Shown: positions 12,025 through 25,079 of the stretch, one piece after another
How positions within the stretch are numbered: position 1 is the stretch's first letter
Layout of the letters: every line of letters begins with the position of its first letter
NCBI RefSeq assembly: GCF_032362555.1
Contig: NC_083511.1
Span: forward strand, 11,470,001-11,534,000
Direction of reading: 5' to 3'
Source: Amyelois transitella
Lineage: Eukaryota; Arthropoda; Insecta; Lepidoptera; Pyralidae
DNA length: 64,000 bases
Made by a program: the position numbers and the translations under genes
The notes under the pieces: generated by a model
Told to the model about the DNA's origin: nothing
Seen by the model: the letters and a program-made list of their open reading frames with translations, nothing else
The model's database searches: none

Positions 12025-15000
12025 ATGAACTCCACTGCGATTGCTACATCAGGTAACCTAATTCAAATGTTTGTTAATTGCATTTCTGATCATGTCAAAG
12101 AAGTACATTTATTTTTTATGATCATATTGACAGCAAACAGATTATTATTACAGAGGAGTACCTATAGAACTAACATGATATACACTATAGTTACTTAGTA
12201 ATTGTAACCTATGTTTATGTTTTCTCAATACCTTGTCTGTCAAGATCTAATTTTTCTTCATTTATATCCCTTTCAGCAGCAGATTTCAGAAGGTGCTCTA
12301 CGGAAACAATTTTGAGCATACAAGGAAGGGAAACAGGTATGTAAGAGGCAAACTTCTGAAATTTGTTTATGTTTGTATCTATATTCTTTGGTTTGCATGG
12401 CAGTGTTTTGTATATTTTGTCATTATTGTATTTTATATGGGTATATATTATTTTGTCTAAATTTCCAATGTATTTGTATTGTATTCAGTATTTGTTTATT
12501 TTTCTTTACATTATTTCTTAATACAAATCTTTCAACATGTTGCCAACATGATGATCCTAGTCCTACATACGAACATACATAAATAAATATATATGGGACA
12601 AATTACATGGATTGAAGTAAGTTCAAGACTTGTGTTACGAGATACTAACTCAACAATACTTTATTTTATAATAAATACTTTGATAGATAAATGTCCAAGA
12701 CCCAGGCCAATCTGAAAAAGTTCATTTCACATCAAGCCCTGGCCGGAATTCAAACCCAGGACATCTGGTGTCACAGACAAGCATACTACCGTTGTGCCAC
12801 AGAGGCCGTAAAACACGTGTTTTTAAATCACACTAGGCCTTTCCACTTATACCTTTAACATTTTATATTAATTTGTATCTTGTTGAAAACAGTTTAGTTA
12901 CAGTGAGAACATTTCAATTGATCCCTTACGAGTTATGAGACACTACATTTTCTATTTACTAATGAAAACTGTATACAAGAAACTATCCCTTTCTCAAGGG
13001 GGCAGTTGATTTTAATTGAAATTGTCACTGGGAAAAGCCACTTTATCTGAATGCCGAAAGGCTCACAGAAAAAAAAAATAATGTCATTACAAGATAATTT
13101 TGTATTACATTCTATTTTATAGGAGATGCTATTTAAATCATGGACAAATTTCCATTTATCTTGTAAATTATTTTATTTAAATTAAAATTGTCCAGAAAAT
13201 ATAAATAAAATTCATCTTAACTAATAAATTTGGTATTCTACTTTAAGTTGATGGGCTATCAACCTGTCACTGTTTGAATCATTCCATTATCAAACCATAC
13301 AGCTAAATGTGGCCTTTCTTTCTTGAGTGCTGGCTCTGTCTACCCGGTAAAGGGTAAAGACGTGTTTATATAAATGTGTGTTTGTATGTTACTAAACACA
13401 TAAACTGTGTGTTCTATTTGTACATGTTTGTGTAGTGTACTTATTATACGCATAAATCGACTCCCGCGCACTGTGACGCATCAATCTTGTAGAGACATGT
13501 TTGGTGCATGTTATTAAGAAAAACTATCTACCCATGATAATTGGAATAAACATTACACATATTTTGAGTGCGCGGCAGTGATACGCCAAGTATAGCAATA
13601 AATAATCATGATAATTTAAATAAACGTCACCCATATTTTGAGTGCATGGCAGTGATACGCCAAATATAGCAGTAAATAAAACTAATTTTTTTGTTTAATT
13701 AAGTAAATTACTTCAAGATAGTCCGCAGATATAAATTGACCGATTTTTTTATATTAATTATGAGTACCGTGTGGTTCCCGGCACCAATACAAAAATAAAT
13801 AGGACCAACCACTCTCATCTCTTTCCCATGGATTTCGTATAAGGCGACTAAAGGATAGGCTTACAAACTTGAGACTCTTTTTTAAGCGATGGGATAGCAA
13901 CCTGTCTCTATTTGAATCTCAATTTTATCATTAAGCCAATTAGCTGAACGTGGCAATTCAGTCTTTTCAAGACTGTTGGCTCTGTCTACCCCGCAAGGGA
14001 TATAGACGTGACCATATGTATGTATGTAATATGAGTTATCCTGTATTATTATGTGTAAAAAAAAACAAAGCTTTATCAATGCATATCTCACGAAATTTTG
14101 TTATCAGAAAAAATATGTCAATTTATCTATATAATTGATAATTGGCGTTCTAGAATATTTTTTAATTTTTCTTAATATCTGTATTTATTACAGAAGTACA
14201 TAATAAAAATCAGTGCTCTTAATTAAATAAATATGTTACTATTAATTAATAGTTTCATACTTAAATTATATATTAACAAAAATGAACAAATTCGTTCATC
14301 TAACAGAAAAAAAGATTCCGTTTGTTTCTAATTTTTATTAATCTATTCATATTTCTATATCTATTTATATTTGTTTATTGCTCAATAAAATTCGGACAAA
14401 TGTTTCCGTTGCGAAAAAAAAAACGCGGCATCTTTCGTGACGTAAATCCCCGTGACAAGTTCTAACATTCTCCTGAGTCACGCTTCGTATTTGTAATTCC
14501 GAACTTGTACAGACTTGTTCGAGTCGGCCGTTTTAGTCAATGAGTTGCGACTACCGTGAAATGAGCTTCTTCGAATCTTATAACAACTATTCTTACTAAC
14601 AATCAAATTTATAGCGAAATATACCCAAGCTAGGAGGCTACTACAAGGCTTGTAGTAGTCGGTTGTAGGCACGCCCAAACCTGTTTTATCGGTCAATGCC
14701 ATAGCGCGTTCCTGTTCGCTGTTGAAGGTCATTTCTTGTCTGGTACAACGAATATTACAAAATGCAAACCATTGTTATCAAAAACAATACGTCTAAAATT
14801 AAAAGTATTAAAATTATTATCGATACGGTTTACGATAGAATTCAAGAAGTGTTTTTTACATACATATGATCACGTCTTTATCCCTTACGGGGTAGACAGC
14901 CAACAGTCTTGAAAAGATTGATAGGCCACGTTCAGCTGTTTGGCTTAATGATAGAATTGAGATTCAAATAATGACCGGTTGCTAGCCCATCGCCTAAAAA

Positions 15001-18000
15001 AAGAATCCCAAGTTTATAAGCCTATCCCTTAGTCGCCTTTTACGACATCCATGGGAACGAGATGGAGTGGTCCTATTCTTTTTTTTTTATTGGTGCCGGG
15101 AACCACACGGTTATCGATGCGGTTGATAGAATTCAAGAAGTTTTGTTTTCCTGGTTTATTTTGCACTTATTATTTGTTAATTTCCTTGTTTTCGTTCCTG
15201 CTCGTGGTAATCATTTCATTGTATGTATTTGTCAGTGATTTCAATTCTGATCGCTTGATATAATATGTTATTGTCTAAACGTGAGCAAAATGTATCATCT
15301 ATTCTTCATTTGCATGGCAAAAATATCTTTATGCATGCTGATTATTTGTTTATGGAACATCATTTTTCGTCAACCAAAGTCGTTTATAAAACTTTTTTCA
15401 TCAATTAACGTGTGATGGTTCGGTTGTCAGATGTCTGTGAGTGTCGGCCTGTCTCTCTGCACCTGGCATCTGTTGCAATGGACCCAGAAGACCGAGCTTG
15501 CTCGATTATATATAGATAGATATAGTTTTATAGTCTTATTCATAAAAAGAATTGAAAATTTTTTTGTTAATCTCGACAAACACTAAAGTTTTGTCAACTG
15601 AATGTTCAAAATACATTTTTATTGAGCTGTTTTCATCTTTCTCTCGTATTTGCGCAAGTGAAATTTAATTTAAAGTGTATATAAAAATAATACTCCAAAG
15701 TTGCTTTTGTAGCACCAAATATTATCTTTTTATGAATTAGAATATTTAGCATACATTTTATCGTTAACATGTGATGTGACAATAGAGTCTAAAGTTTTTT
15801 CATAGTTCTACATCAAAGAAATGTTTGAAAATCAACAACGCTAGCCATCATTGCAAACGCATGCGGTGATTTGCAGGAGGATGCGGTAAAATATAATTGT
15901 CGCCTCACTTTAACATTTATAATTTCAATATCATCATCATTCGCATATGCCTTGGATTTTGCACGTGTTCTGAAGTCATTATTTTAAGAAGAAGAAATAA
16001 GAATAGCTATTAACGATGAATTAAAAAAGAAATAACACATTACACCACTCCGCAGATCGTTAAACGTGAACCGTTGATAAATTCTCGTCTTATGTTAATA
16101 ATTATATCATTACAGAATGGATCCTTGCCATTGCTATTTTCTTAAAAATCAGTGTGATAAAGCAGTCTTTCGGCTCTGTTTCACAAAAACGTTTTTAATG
16201 TTACGCTCCGTCAAGTTATGACTAGTTCAGTCCGGTTCTAACTATAGCATGACACATTCAGTATTTTTCTATGGAGTTGCCATGACAGCCCTTGAATGAT
16301 AGTCATTTATTGCCCACTTTGAAAACAAGTGATTCACTAACTTCGTAACTTTGACACATATACAGAAGAAAAAAAAATGGAGGTATAAAATGGGCCAAGT
16401 TCAATGAGTTCGTTATATGTATTATCACTCGTCTTTGACTGCGCTAGTGATAACAGGATGTAGTTAATATATTTTGCGTAGCGACTACTAATAAATTAGA
16501 TGAAGTTGTAGTACTTAAATACAAAATATTAGCTTTGTTTAGTATAGACAGTTTTGTAATATTGTTTGTAATTAGTTGATATCGTTGAACTATATGGAAT
16601 ATCTTGCTAATTAAATAATAATTAGTTCATCACCTTTTTTATTTACAATTTATTTTTTAATATAAACATTGCAATGATTTTAAAATCTGTCATCTCTCAC
16701 ATCTTATTGTATTCCAATCAATCGATACCAATTAATTTTATTTTAAAATTTTCCATGTTTTTGTCATGCTTTGTTTAACAAATTGCACTTTTTTTTTCAC
16801 AATTGTCTGTGGATCTTGTTGGTTCGCATTTGCCAGCTATGTTTGCCGAGTTTGTTTGATTAACTTTGAACTGTTTGTTAAAAGCGTTTCGTTTGAAGAG
16901 AAAAAAAATAGTTTGAAAAAATAATGACACGAGAGAGAAAACATACATAAAAAATATAATGCAATGAAAAGGTACAACAAACAGAGAGAGATTTTAAAAA
17001 ATATTACTTTAACAAGAGTTTATCTGATAATTGAAAAAAAAAGTTAAAAATTACTATTAAAAAAAATTTATATACACAGAGATAATTAACAAAAAAAAAA
17101 TAAAGACCAAAAAAGAGACCGAAAAAGTAAAAAAAACAAACCACGTGTGCCAAACCAGCATCGGCAGTTCAATTCGACCGCCCGGAGGATCGAAAGCTTG
17201 GAATGGCGAACGCACGGGTGGCCCATATTTCCTGTGACTGAACAATGCAATGCTGTTTTGTTTAGATTTTGTGGCAGACACCACTGACACCGAGAGTCTG
17301 GACAGCGACAGGGACTTGGAGTACGAGCCGGCTAGCGAAACCGATGATGATGAGCAGGTGTTTACTGCCACGTCGGGCGATGATAGCGAGGTATTATAAT
17401 GTTAACAGCTGCAATTATTTTGTTGCAGCCATTGTCTTTAAGAATATGCCAAGTCCTCTGTGCCAATGAAATTGACCGTTTGCTATACATACATACATAC
17501 TTATGGTCACATCTATATCCCTTGCGGGGTAAACAGAGCCAATAGTCTTGAAAAGACTGAATGGCTACGTTCAGCTATTTGATAGATAAAATTTTCTTAC
17601 ATGGAAATCTAGCGTGATACCAGACATAATGCATGTGGCGCTAGTTTGTACATAGGCAATATTTTGCTGCCACAAATTAAATATACTTTTAGATTTACAT
17701 TTTCAAGGCCCTGTTTATATATTTTTGGAAACTAAGATATATACACTAATCTAAGAATATTGTACGTGCAATCAAATTAATTTCTCATCTCGATTTAAAT
17801 AAACATTTCCAGGAGGAAATAATAAAAACGAAAGTGATCACTGTGACAATGGGCGACAGTGGCGAAGTGGAGTTCGCCGACTCGGAGCATACGGACGCTA
17901 ATGACACCGACAGCGAGATCGACATGCTGGGCTTCGAGCGGTGCGCGCTCTGCCACTCCACCGAGCTGGACAGCTTCTACAGATACTGCGACAAGTGTTT

Positions 18001-21000
18001 CAAGGTGGGTGACGGCGGGGATGCAAACGAGGGTTTTTTGTTGGCGTTGTTTTAAAAAAAAAAATGTGCCGTGTGTCGTTCCCGGCACCAATACAGAAAA
18101 GAATAGGACCTTATTACATCATATACATACATACATTACATCTGATTACCATGGATGTCGTAAAAGGCGATTAAGGGCATAGGCTTACAAACTTGAATGC
18201 TTTTTTAGGCGATGGGCTAGCGACCTGTCACTGTTTGAATCTCAATTTTATCGTTAAGCCAAATAGCTGAGCGTGGCCCATCAGTCTTTTCAAGACTGTT
18301 GGCTCTGTCTAGCCCACAAGGGATATAGACGTGACCATATGTATGTATGTTGTTTAAAAAAAAAAACCATGCGCGGTGCACCGCCTTCAATCTTATCATA
18401 ATCAAGGTAGAAAAAATTACTGTCAAAAAAAATTGGAGTTTTTGTATTGGCGACAGTGAAAAGGCATTGTTTAAATAAACATGCGTAGTGCACCGAATTT
18501 GATCTCATCATAGATCGTATGGCAAATAGAGGTGAAAAAGTCACTGTAAAAAAAAAATAATGAAAATATTGCAAAACGAAATATTTTTTTTTATCGTGTA
18601 ATACAGATAAAGAATTTTTCATGACGATTAATATAGCGGGGTAGAGCCAATAGTTTTGAAAACACTTAACTGTATGTTTTGCTGTATGGCTTCTTGAAGT
18701 TATGTTTTAATATGTCGACCGTGTATATATTATTACATCGTAAAAATTTTAGTTCAAACAGGTGAAATAATTTAAAATGTATTAATGTGTTCGTTTAAAC
18801 CTGAGATAGTGACATATTATATTGAATCTGAAAAGGTGCACAAGAATTTGCAGAGTTAACTAGTTGTGATTATTTGTGGCTTTATAAATTTTCTACACCT
18901 ACGCATTTTGGTAATATTATGCAGATTGTGAGGTGATTAAATATATTGTTTTAAGTGGAAGGTGTACGCGTCCTAACTAATCCATCTTAATTTAAGTTTT
19001 CAAGCATTTATATATCTGTGTGTATTAAACATTTATTCGTTTGTGTTGTTTATTTCATGTTTTTTTTTTGTGTTATAATTTTATAAATATGATATTGTGA
19101 TTGTGACATTTGTGGAGTATTTTTGTGTTGTCGTGATTTTGTGTTTGTGTTTTTTGGTTCGTTAATTGTTATAAACTATTCAAATTATGTGGTGAAAAAG
19201 TTAATAAAAATAAAGGTTTTGCCAAATAGTCGTCTAGCTTGAAGATTGTTATCGTCGTAGAAAGAGATAAAAGGAGCGGAAAGAATATGGAGAGAAGAAA
19301 AAAAAAACAATAAGACCGTCTTGGCAAAAGGGAATATAAGACGTCGGTTTAACGGAGAGTCTACAGTAAAAATAATGTGTTAAACTAAAGAGGTGCTTTA
19401 TTTATTTATTATTATTTTTTTAGCTTACATATACAGTTAGAAAAATTACAGTCGCAGCAGAAATTTCGTTAAAAATGTAAGGCCAAAATTATGAATCAAA
19501 ATTTAATCTGTTTAAATTATTTTTATTTATTTTTTTACGTTATATAAACTTCTTAGATTTAATATCTCATTAGATTTTAATTCATTTATCGTTTACAAAA
19601 GAGCCATTATTTTACTAAAGTTTTATCAAATAATTATATAGATTTTCAATATTTTCAGTATGGCGTCCATGGCCCCGCTATTCCTGACGTGACCTGTATG
19701 GGGGTCACCTGATATCTCGCTGTGTAGTCCAATGTGGGGCTTGCCTCTGTTACTGTGTTCTATGATTCTTATGTCTTGAGCACTTGACAATTGGTTTCAG
19801 TGATTATTTGTGTTGTGTTAGTGGTTTCCGATTTAATTTGGAATTTTGTTAAATGAATGACGATAATTGAATTAAAAATGTTGGTTTAGTTTTATTACAA
19901 TAGGTAAAAGTGATTATAAGCAAGATAAGTGGTAAGACCAAAGTGAACAGTGTGTGTTTATTTTCGGCTTGAAACCATGCTACTGAGATGATTTATATTC
20001 CCAATAATGTAACCAAGAAACGGAACAATTGTTTGATGCCATATGAGCTAGCCTTTGAAGTAAATTATAGAAAAAAAACAAGAATGTCACTACAAAAATG
20101 CAGGAAGTTGTGGTGACCTCCAATGACGCCCCAATAATAAGATGTCTTCCAAAACATGAAGTTGGAAAACTGTAAAAATTGAGACTGGTCTGGAATCACA
20201 GTTTAAAGGAATGAAGGAAACAATCAACAAACTAAACTTCATGAGGATTCACACCTTCGGAATACGAAAGTTATGGAGGGAACTGCCATACATATAAATA
20301 CCATACATATATATTATCTGATTATTATTGTGTGATATCATGGATTTTTTAAAGCATAATTTTGCATAAAAGCTAAATGTCTTTTGAGAAAAAAATATAG
20401 AGAATGTAAAGAATGCGCTGTTTTAAAATTCGATACATTGATGTAACGTTGACTCGCACGAACATACAAATCATTTATGAATATGAAATTTCACCACGAG
20501 TCATTACCCACAAATGTCAGTACGATTTTGATATTAAATAATAGGCTAATTATGTGTAGACCAATTAACTTCACATATTATAGAAATATATTTTCCTTCA
20601 GACAACTCACAAAATGTGAATGCATTGGATTATTGAAAAAAAAAAGATTAGAATGAACGCTAGAATTGTGTTTTAAAAAAATTAAGTATCAGGTCACAGA
20701 AAGGATAAATTGATATAACCTTAAAAATATGAATTTGATATAGTAAAAAATATATATTTGGATAAAATAATGGTAAATATTACGAAACAACAGAATATAA
20801 ACAAACAAATATTTATAATAGAAACATATGAAAACCACTAGAATCTGATGACCAAATAAGAGTGAAGTATTTGTTAGCAAATATTGTATTTTTCTGTCCT
20901 TCGCCAACAACAACAAAAAATCTTTATGAAATAAAAAAAAAAAATTAAATATTTATTTTTATCGTCACCATTTTATGAGGTTATAATCATACTAATGAAT

Positions 21001-22047
21001 AATTAGTCCAAAAAGATTTGGCCTATAAACCTCATTTGAGCCGTATGCTAACATAATAGCACAGTTCTTGGCCAAAAAGGCTGTGCGTTGCTGATTCAGC
21101 CAATCACTTTTTCTATATATTTGTGTGTATGTTTTTCCGTTCCGATAAAACTTATTTTCTTCTATTTATTTATAGTATCATCGAGGTATCCTATAACAAG
21201 TGTTGAACTTCCGGGCTAGTCTAAACTGTGTCTAAAATATATTTATTTATTTTTTATTTTGTCCTGCTGTCTGTTTTTTATTATGTATTATATGTAGTAT
21301 AATATATAATATTGTCTTTTTAACTATGTACAATATGCTCGATATTTTTTTTATCGTTACTCATCAATCTTGCCGCTGGAATATTTTTTGCCTTGCACAC
21401 TTACACTACCGTGCATTTGATGAAATTTTTATTTACTCTTAAATTTTTAATAATGTGTGTATGTTTATTATACAGTCTGTGTTTTTCCATTTCCCCAAAA
21501 AGAAAATGAAAATTGTTATTTATTATTATGATTTATATCAAGACTTATATATGAATGTGAATTTTAGGTACGTAAAAACTTGTTCCCGCCTCGACCGAAG
21601 CGGAAGAAGAAGCGAAAAGTGTCTAAAGACACCGGCGACTTATTGCGTTGCCTATCGCAAGACTCTGGGTTCGAATCCCACAGTCAGAAGACTGATAACG
21701 GGGAAGGGTTCTCGGCCGATCCTCATAAATTAGCGTGCCGGAAACGACGCACAGACTCCATCGACTCTATATTATCCGAACCGGAAACTAAACGTAGAAA
21801 ATCCACCGTTGTCCAACCCCTCATAAAAACCATGAGCGAACCACCCACAGAAATGTCCAAAATTTCAGGAAAAGATAACCTTTGTATCACGTGTTGTGTG
21901 GAACCCAAGTCGGGCGTTTTCGCGCACGGGAAAATAGCGCATATCTGCTGTTGCTATAGGTGCGCTGTCAAAATTTGGACTACGTCAAAGAGGTGTCCCA
22001 TTTGCAATTGCAAAGTCAATAACGTCTTGAGGGCAGTCGTCATGTAA
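12025..22047 (+). CDS. Mdm2: MDM2-type E3 ubiquitin ligase (zinc finger plus RING)
   Basis: MDM2 proteins ubiquitinate p53 and control their own stability. Exons are 12025-12052, 12277-12336, 17266-17390, 17813-18004 and 21568-22047; all junctions are GT-AG and phase-compatible, giving 294 residues from this Met. Residues 34-110 are acidic (TESLDSD, ETDDDEQ, NDTDSEID), like the MDM2 central region. Residues 115-133 form a RanBP2-type zinc finger (CALC...CDKC), followed by PKRKKKRK, a likely nuclear localisation signal. The RING has ligands C241, C244, H255, H260, C264, C267, C278 and C281; this spacing, and the 13-residue tail after the last Cys, are those of human MDM2. AATAAA lies at 22074-22079. 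The N-terminal p53-binding (SWIB) domain is not visible: exon 1 may extend 5' or continue an internal exon. The C-terminal exons are secure; exons 1-2 rest on splice phase. Confidence 0.88.
12581..12810 (-). repeat. tRNA-derived SINE (family B)
   Basis: On the minus strand it starts with a tRNA-like head (ggcctctgtggcaca...), a B-box-like 'gggtttgaattcc', and ends with the family tail 'gtaatttgtcccatata'. It lies in an intron of the MDM2-like gene. Confidence 0.85.
13240..13376 (+). repeat. SINE family A, 5'-truncated
   Basis: Begins at the 'gatgggctatcaacctgtca' block and runs to 'ggtaaagacgtg' of the family A consensus. Confidence 0.75.
13533..13680. repeat. Tandem duplication, 74-base unit
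   Basis: Units at 13533-13606 and 13607-13680 both begin catgataatt, share 'catattttgagtgc' and 'cagtgatacgccaa', and end 'ataaat'. They differ at about ten positions. Confidence 0.85.
13767..14029 (+). repeat. SINE family A, near full length
   Basis: Runs from 'ccgtgtggttcccggcacc' to 'catatgtatgtatgta'. The flanks share 'atgagt' (about 13759 and 14031), a possible short target duplication. Confidence 0.85.
14856..15110 (-). repeat. SINE family A, near full length
   Basis: Minus-strand copy from 'ccgtgtggttcccggcacc' (15109) to the tail at 14856, with an extended T tract near 15080. Confidence 0.88.
17391..17812 (+). other. Intron of the MDM2-like gene with SINE fragment
   Basis: Donor gtattat at 17391, acceptor 'catttccag' ending 17812. 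Positions 17486-17582 are the 3' part of a minus-strand family A SINE with its 'catacatacatac' tail. Confidence 0.75.
18066..18350 (+). repeat. SINE family A with internal CATA expansion
   Basis: Starts 'gccgtgtgtcgttcccgg' and ends 'catatgtatgtatgt'. Relative to other copies it carries a short extra segment with catacatacata near 18120-18150. It lies 60 bases past the zinc-finger exon of the MDM2-like gene. Confidence 0.85.
18366..18560. repeat. Diverged tandem duplication of about 112 bases
   Basis: Two blocks starting near 18366 and 18479 share catgcg, 'ggtgcaccg'/'agtgcaccg', 'tcatcata' and a 'gtcactgtaaaaaaaa'-type end. Confidence 0.55.
18637..21567 (+). other. Last intron of the MDM2-like gene, rest
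   Basis: Starts with a diverged minus-strand SINE A fragment (18637-18705). The rest is T-rich or AT-rich DNA with no recognised exon. It ends in the acceptor 'gaattttag' at 21567. A short GC-richer block at 19655-19760 preceded by 'ttttcag' has stops in the useful frames, so I do not call it an exon. Confidence 0.5.
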
Positions 22048-22073
22048 TAGTGACTTCAACAATTTCTGTAAGC

Positions 22074-22079
22074 AATAAA
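22074..22079 (+). terminator. Poly(A) signal of the MDM2-like gene
   Basis: AATAAA 27 bases past the stop; a second AATAAA is at 22143-22148. Confidence 0.75.
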
Positions 22080-22375
22080 TCCTCAAAAATCAATGTAAAT
22101 AATTCCAACAGCGAACTGTAAGTTTTAATATGATTTTTGTGCAATAAATTTTTCGAATGATGATTTGTAGATGATAGGTATTTATTGTCGACGATTTTGT
22201 TGAAATGCCTCTCGGAGCTAGGTTCTCAGGTTTATAATTATTCCATCTAAAATGATCTCCCGGAGGATAGATAGGATAGTTTGAGGATTTTACCAGAACC
22301 ATACAAACGTATTCTTCAGTTTTCACAACAGATTTTTAAGTTAGAATACGCAGTTGTAATTAAAAAAGTTATAGG

Positions 22376-22485
22376 GTTTATTTCCATTAAAGCGGCCTTT
22401 GTAGAGCTGAGCTGAAATATACATAGTTACCGCTTTAATAGAAACAGTGGAACACCCTAAGTCAATGGAAATAAATTTCGCCAGT
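22376..22485. repeat. Imperfect inverted repeat
   Basis: Left arm 'tttatttccattaaagcgg'. Right-side blocks 'ccgctttaat' and 'aatggaaataaat' are its reverse complement in two pieces. Possible small foldback element. Confidence 0.45.
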
Positions 22486-24424
22486 TATAAAAAAATGTAA
22501 AATTAATTCTATATTTTATTTTATGCTTAGTGAAAACTGGAATACGTTTAGGCATACTGTTTCTGGTATTTATACTATTACAATTCGTAAAATGGTCCAC
22601 CGTAGCCATAATCATAATTTTCTGTTCTAAAAATATTATTTTTATGACTGCCATTTAACATTTGCGTGTACATTTCTGCAGGATCGCGGGAACTTATATT
22701 TTTTTTAATGAAATACAAGCAACAGCAGATTTCAAATAAAAAAAAAATATCTTTCGTGCAGATATTTATTGTTATTGCGGTTTTTTTCCTAGCTTTTGTT
22801 TAAAATATGTTTTTTCTTTTTATTTATTTAAAATACATTTTTTCTCTTTATATTTGCGTTGAAATCTTTACCGTTTAATAGAATCTACGTTATAACGAGC
22901 ACTAACGATATTCGCCATGGTTTACGCTTTCTTTACCTTCACTTAATTTGTTTAAATTTCCCAAAGTTAAAAGTTTAAATGTCCAAAATAATTATTACTC
23001 TTAATCTATGTTAAAATTTTCAATTAAAACTGTTATAAAATTGTTAAAACGATCATTGAAAAAAAATATTTAGGACTTTATAACAAAAATGTTAAATTAT
23101 TTTTAGTCTTTCTAAATTAGTTTTTGTAAATCTGTACACCTAATTCTCCCACCGGCAGGAAATGCTTAAAAAGTCCTTATATTTTTCTTATAATTTTAAA
23201 AGTATATTTTCCAATCTTGAAAAAAAAATTACAATATTATTATTAGGTTAAAGTAGTCTAAAATACCTTAGTTAGCAATGTTCTTCCTATTGTTATGTCA
23301 CTTGTAATAAAAACCAACATTTTTTAGTTTTAGGGCATCAGTGTGTATTATATGTATGCTATGTTAGTTTTCACAGAGTTAATATATTGAAATATAGTGT
23401 AGGTAATAACGTTGACAAAAATAATTTCTAATTAATGATAGCATTAAAATAATAAGAAAAATAATGCTTTTTTTTCTATATGCTTTTTGCTACAACTACT
23501 GAATAGTAAATAAAAGTAATATTTTTTTTAATATCATAATTTGTTTTGATTTTGAGATACATTAAAGACAAAGTGTAATGAATACTTTTAAAAGTGTCAA
23601 TGTAAAAATTATTTAAAATAATATTAAGGTAGAGGCTGATCTGAAATATCTGCCCACCTAATAAATAGTCTATAGAATTAGTAATTAAAAGAAGAATTAT
23701 AAAAAGAATCATTTATTTTTTTGTGTTAAAGTTTGCAGAAAAGGGCTTAGTTTATAAATAGGTTAGAGTGAAAATGTAAAGAAAAGTTTATTATTAAAGT
23801 AATCCTTAATTGATATTTTAATTATGCTGCATACGTTTTAATATTTGACTTACTGGCTAAAATAATGTTATGTATTTATTGAGTGTTCTGTGAACCTAAC
23901 AATATTCATTTAATTTAAAATTTTGGTTTCTGTAAAAAAAAGTACAAATGTACATATTTCTACTTTTATTCCTTTTAAATAGGTACCAAAAATTATAATT
24001 TTGAAAATAATGAATTTTAAGTTTTATTTTTTGTCAAAAATGTAAATATATTTTTTGCAGCATAATTAGCCTGTCAATTGATGACAATTATTTGTAAAAA
24101 AAAAATGGCATAACATTAGGAGAATGTTGCTTTTAATTCAGATAATAATGCGCTAAAATAACTGTGATAAAACTGATCAATAAGTTTAAATTGCAAATAA
24201 AAAACTTAAATCATTTTTTTGTTATTTTTGTTCTCTCATACCCATCTTCCTATTTTATTCTATCTTTTGGCGTCCCAGCTTGGAGTTAAGATCAAAGAAA
24301 ACATGTATGTAAGTGATCCCTCCATAATGATGTAAAAAGTTGGAATAGTCGAGACTGGCAGATCTTTTGATTCACGTTTGTTACTTATTAGTAATATGTA
24401 CCACGAATAATAAAAATTTAAATC
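22486..24424. other. AT-rich intergenic DNA
   Basis: Nearly 2 kb of very AT-rich sequence downstream of the MDM2-like gene. No coding, RNA or repeat feature is recognised. Confidence 0.5.
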
Positions 24425-24588
24425 TTTATTTAATCAGTGTACTAGCGACCCGCCCCGGCTTCGCACTGGTAGCCATATATACAAAGGTACATATAACCTT
24501 CCACTTGATTCACTATCTATTTAAACAATTCATCAAAAGTAAGAGATGGAGTGGTTCTATTCAATCAAAGTACCAGGAACCACATGGG
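24425..24588. repeat. RTE-like fragment followed by SINE A 5'-end fragment
   Basis: At 24440-24475 is 'ctagcgacccgccccggctt' followed by 'cgcactggt', the usual RTE 3'-region motif. At 24543-24588 is a minus-strand piece of the SINE A 5' end (gagatggagtggttctattc, then 'ccaggaaccaca'). Confidence 0.65.
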
Positions 24589-24637
24589 ATTACATAAATA
24601 TAAAATTTGGTTAGTATAGATTAGAAATCCGAATTTA

Positions 24638-24921
24638 TACATACATACATATGGTCACGTCTATACCCTTGTGGGGTTGTCTACCCCACAAGAGATATAG
24701 ACGTGACCATAGTCGACAGTCTTGAAAAGACTGATAGGCCACAATCAGCTATTTGGCTTAATGATAGAATTGAGATTCAATTAGAGACAGGTTGCTAGCC
24801 CATCGCCTAGAAAAATTATCCCAAGTTTGTAAGCCTATCCCTTAGTCGCCTTTTACGACACCCATAGGAAAGAGATGGAATTATCCTATTCTTTTTTGTA
24901 CTGGTGCCGGGAACCACACGG
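24638..24921 (-). repeat. SINE family A with inverted duplication of its 3' end
   Basis: A full minus-strand copy whose tail side holds an extra reversed copy of the element 3' end, making a near-perfect palindrome at about 24652-24712. Confidence 0.88.
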
Positions 24922-25079
24922 CACACTACGACACATTACTGGAGTCGGTTAAGTATTTTAGTTTTTTATTTTAATGTTATATTCTATGGATACATATATC
25001 CCAAATTTCGAATGTCTTGAAAAAGAGAGATGTTAGGATCCCCCATTTCATTCGACAAATTTTTTTTGTCCTTTTTTAG

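Noticed and set aside
19655..19760. GC-richer block after 'ttttcag' in the MDM2-like intron
   Set aside because: The frame needed to join the flanking exons hits stops, and no donor fits.
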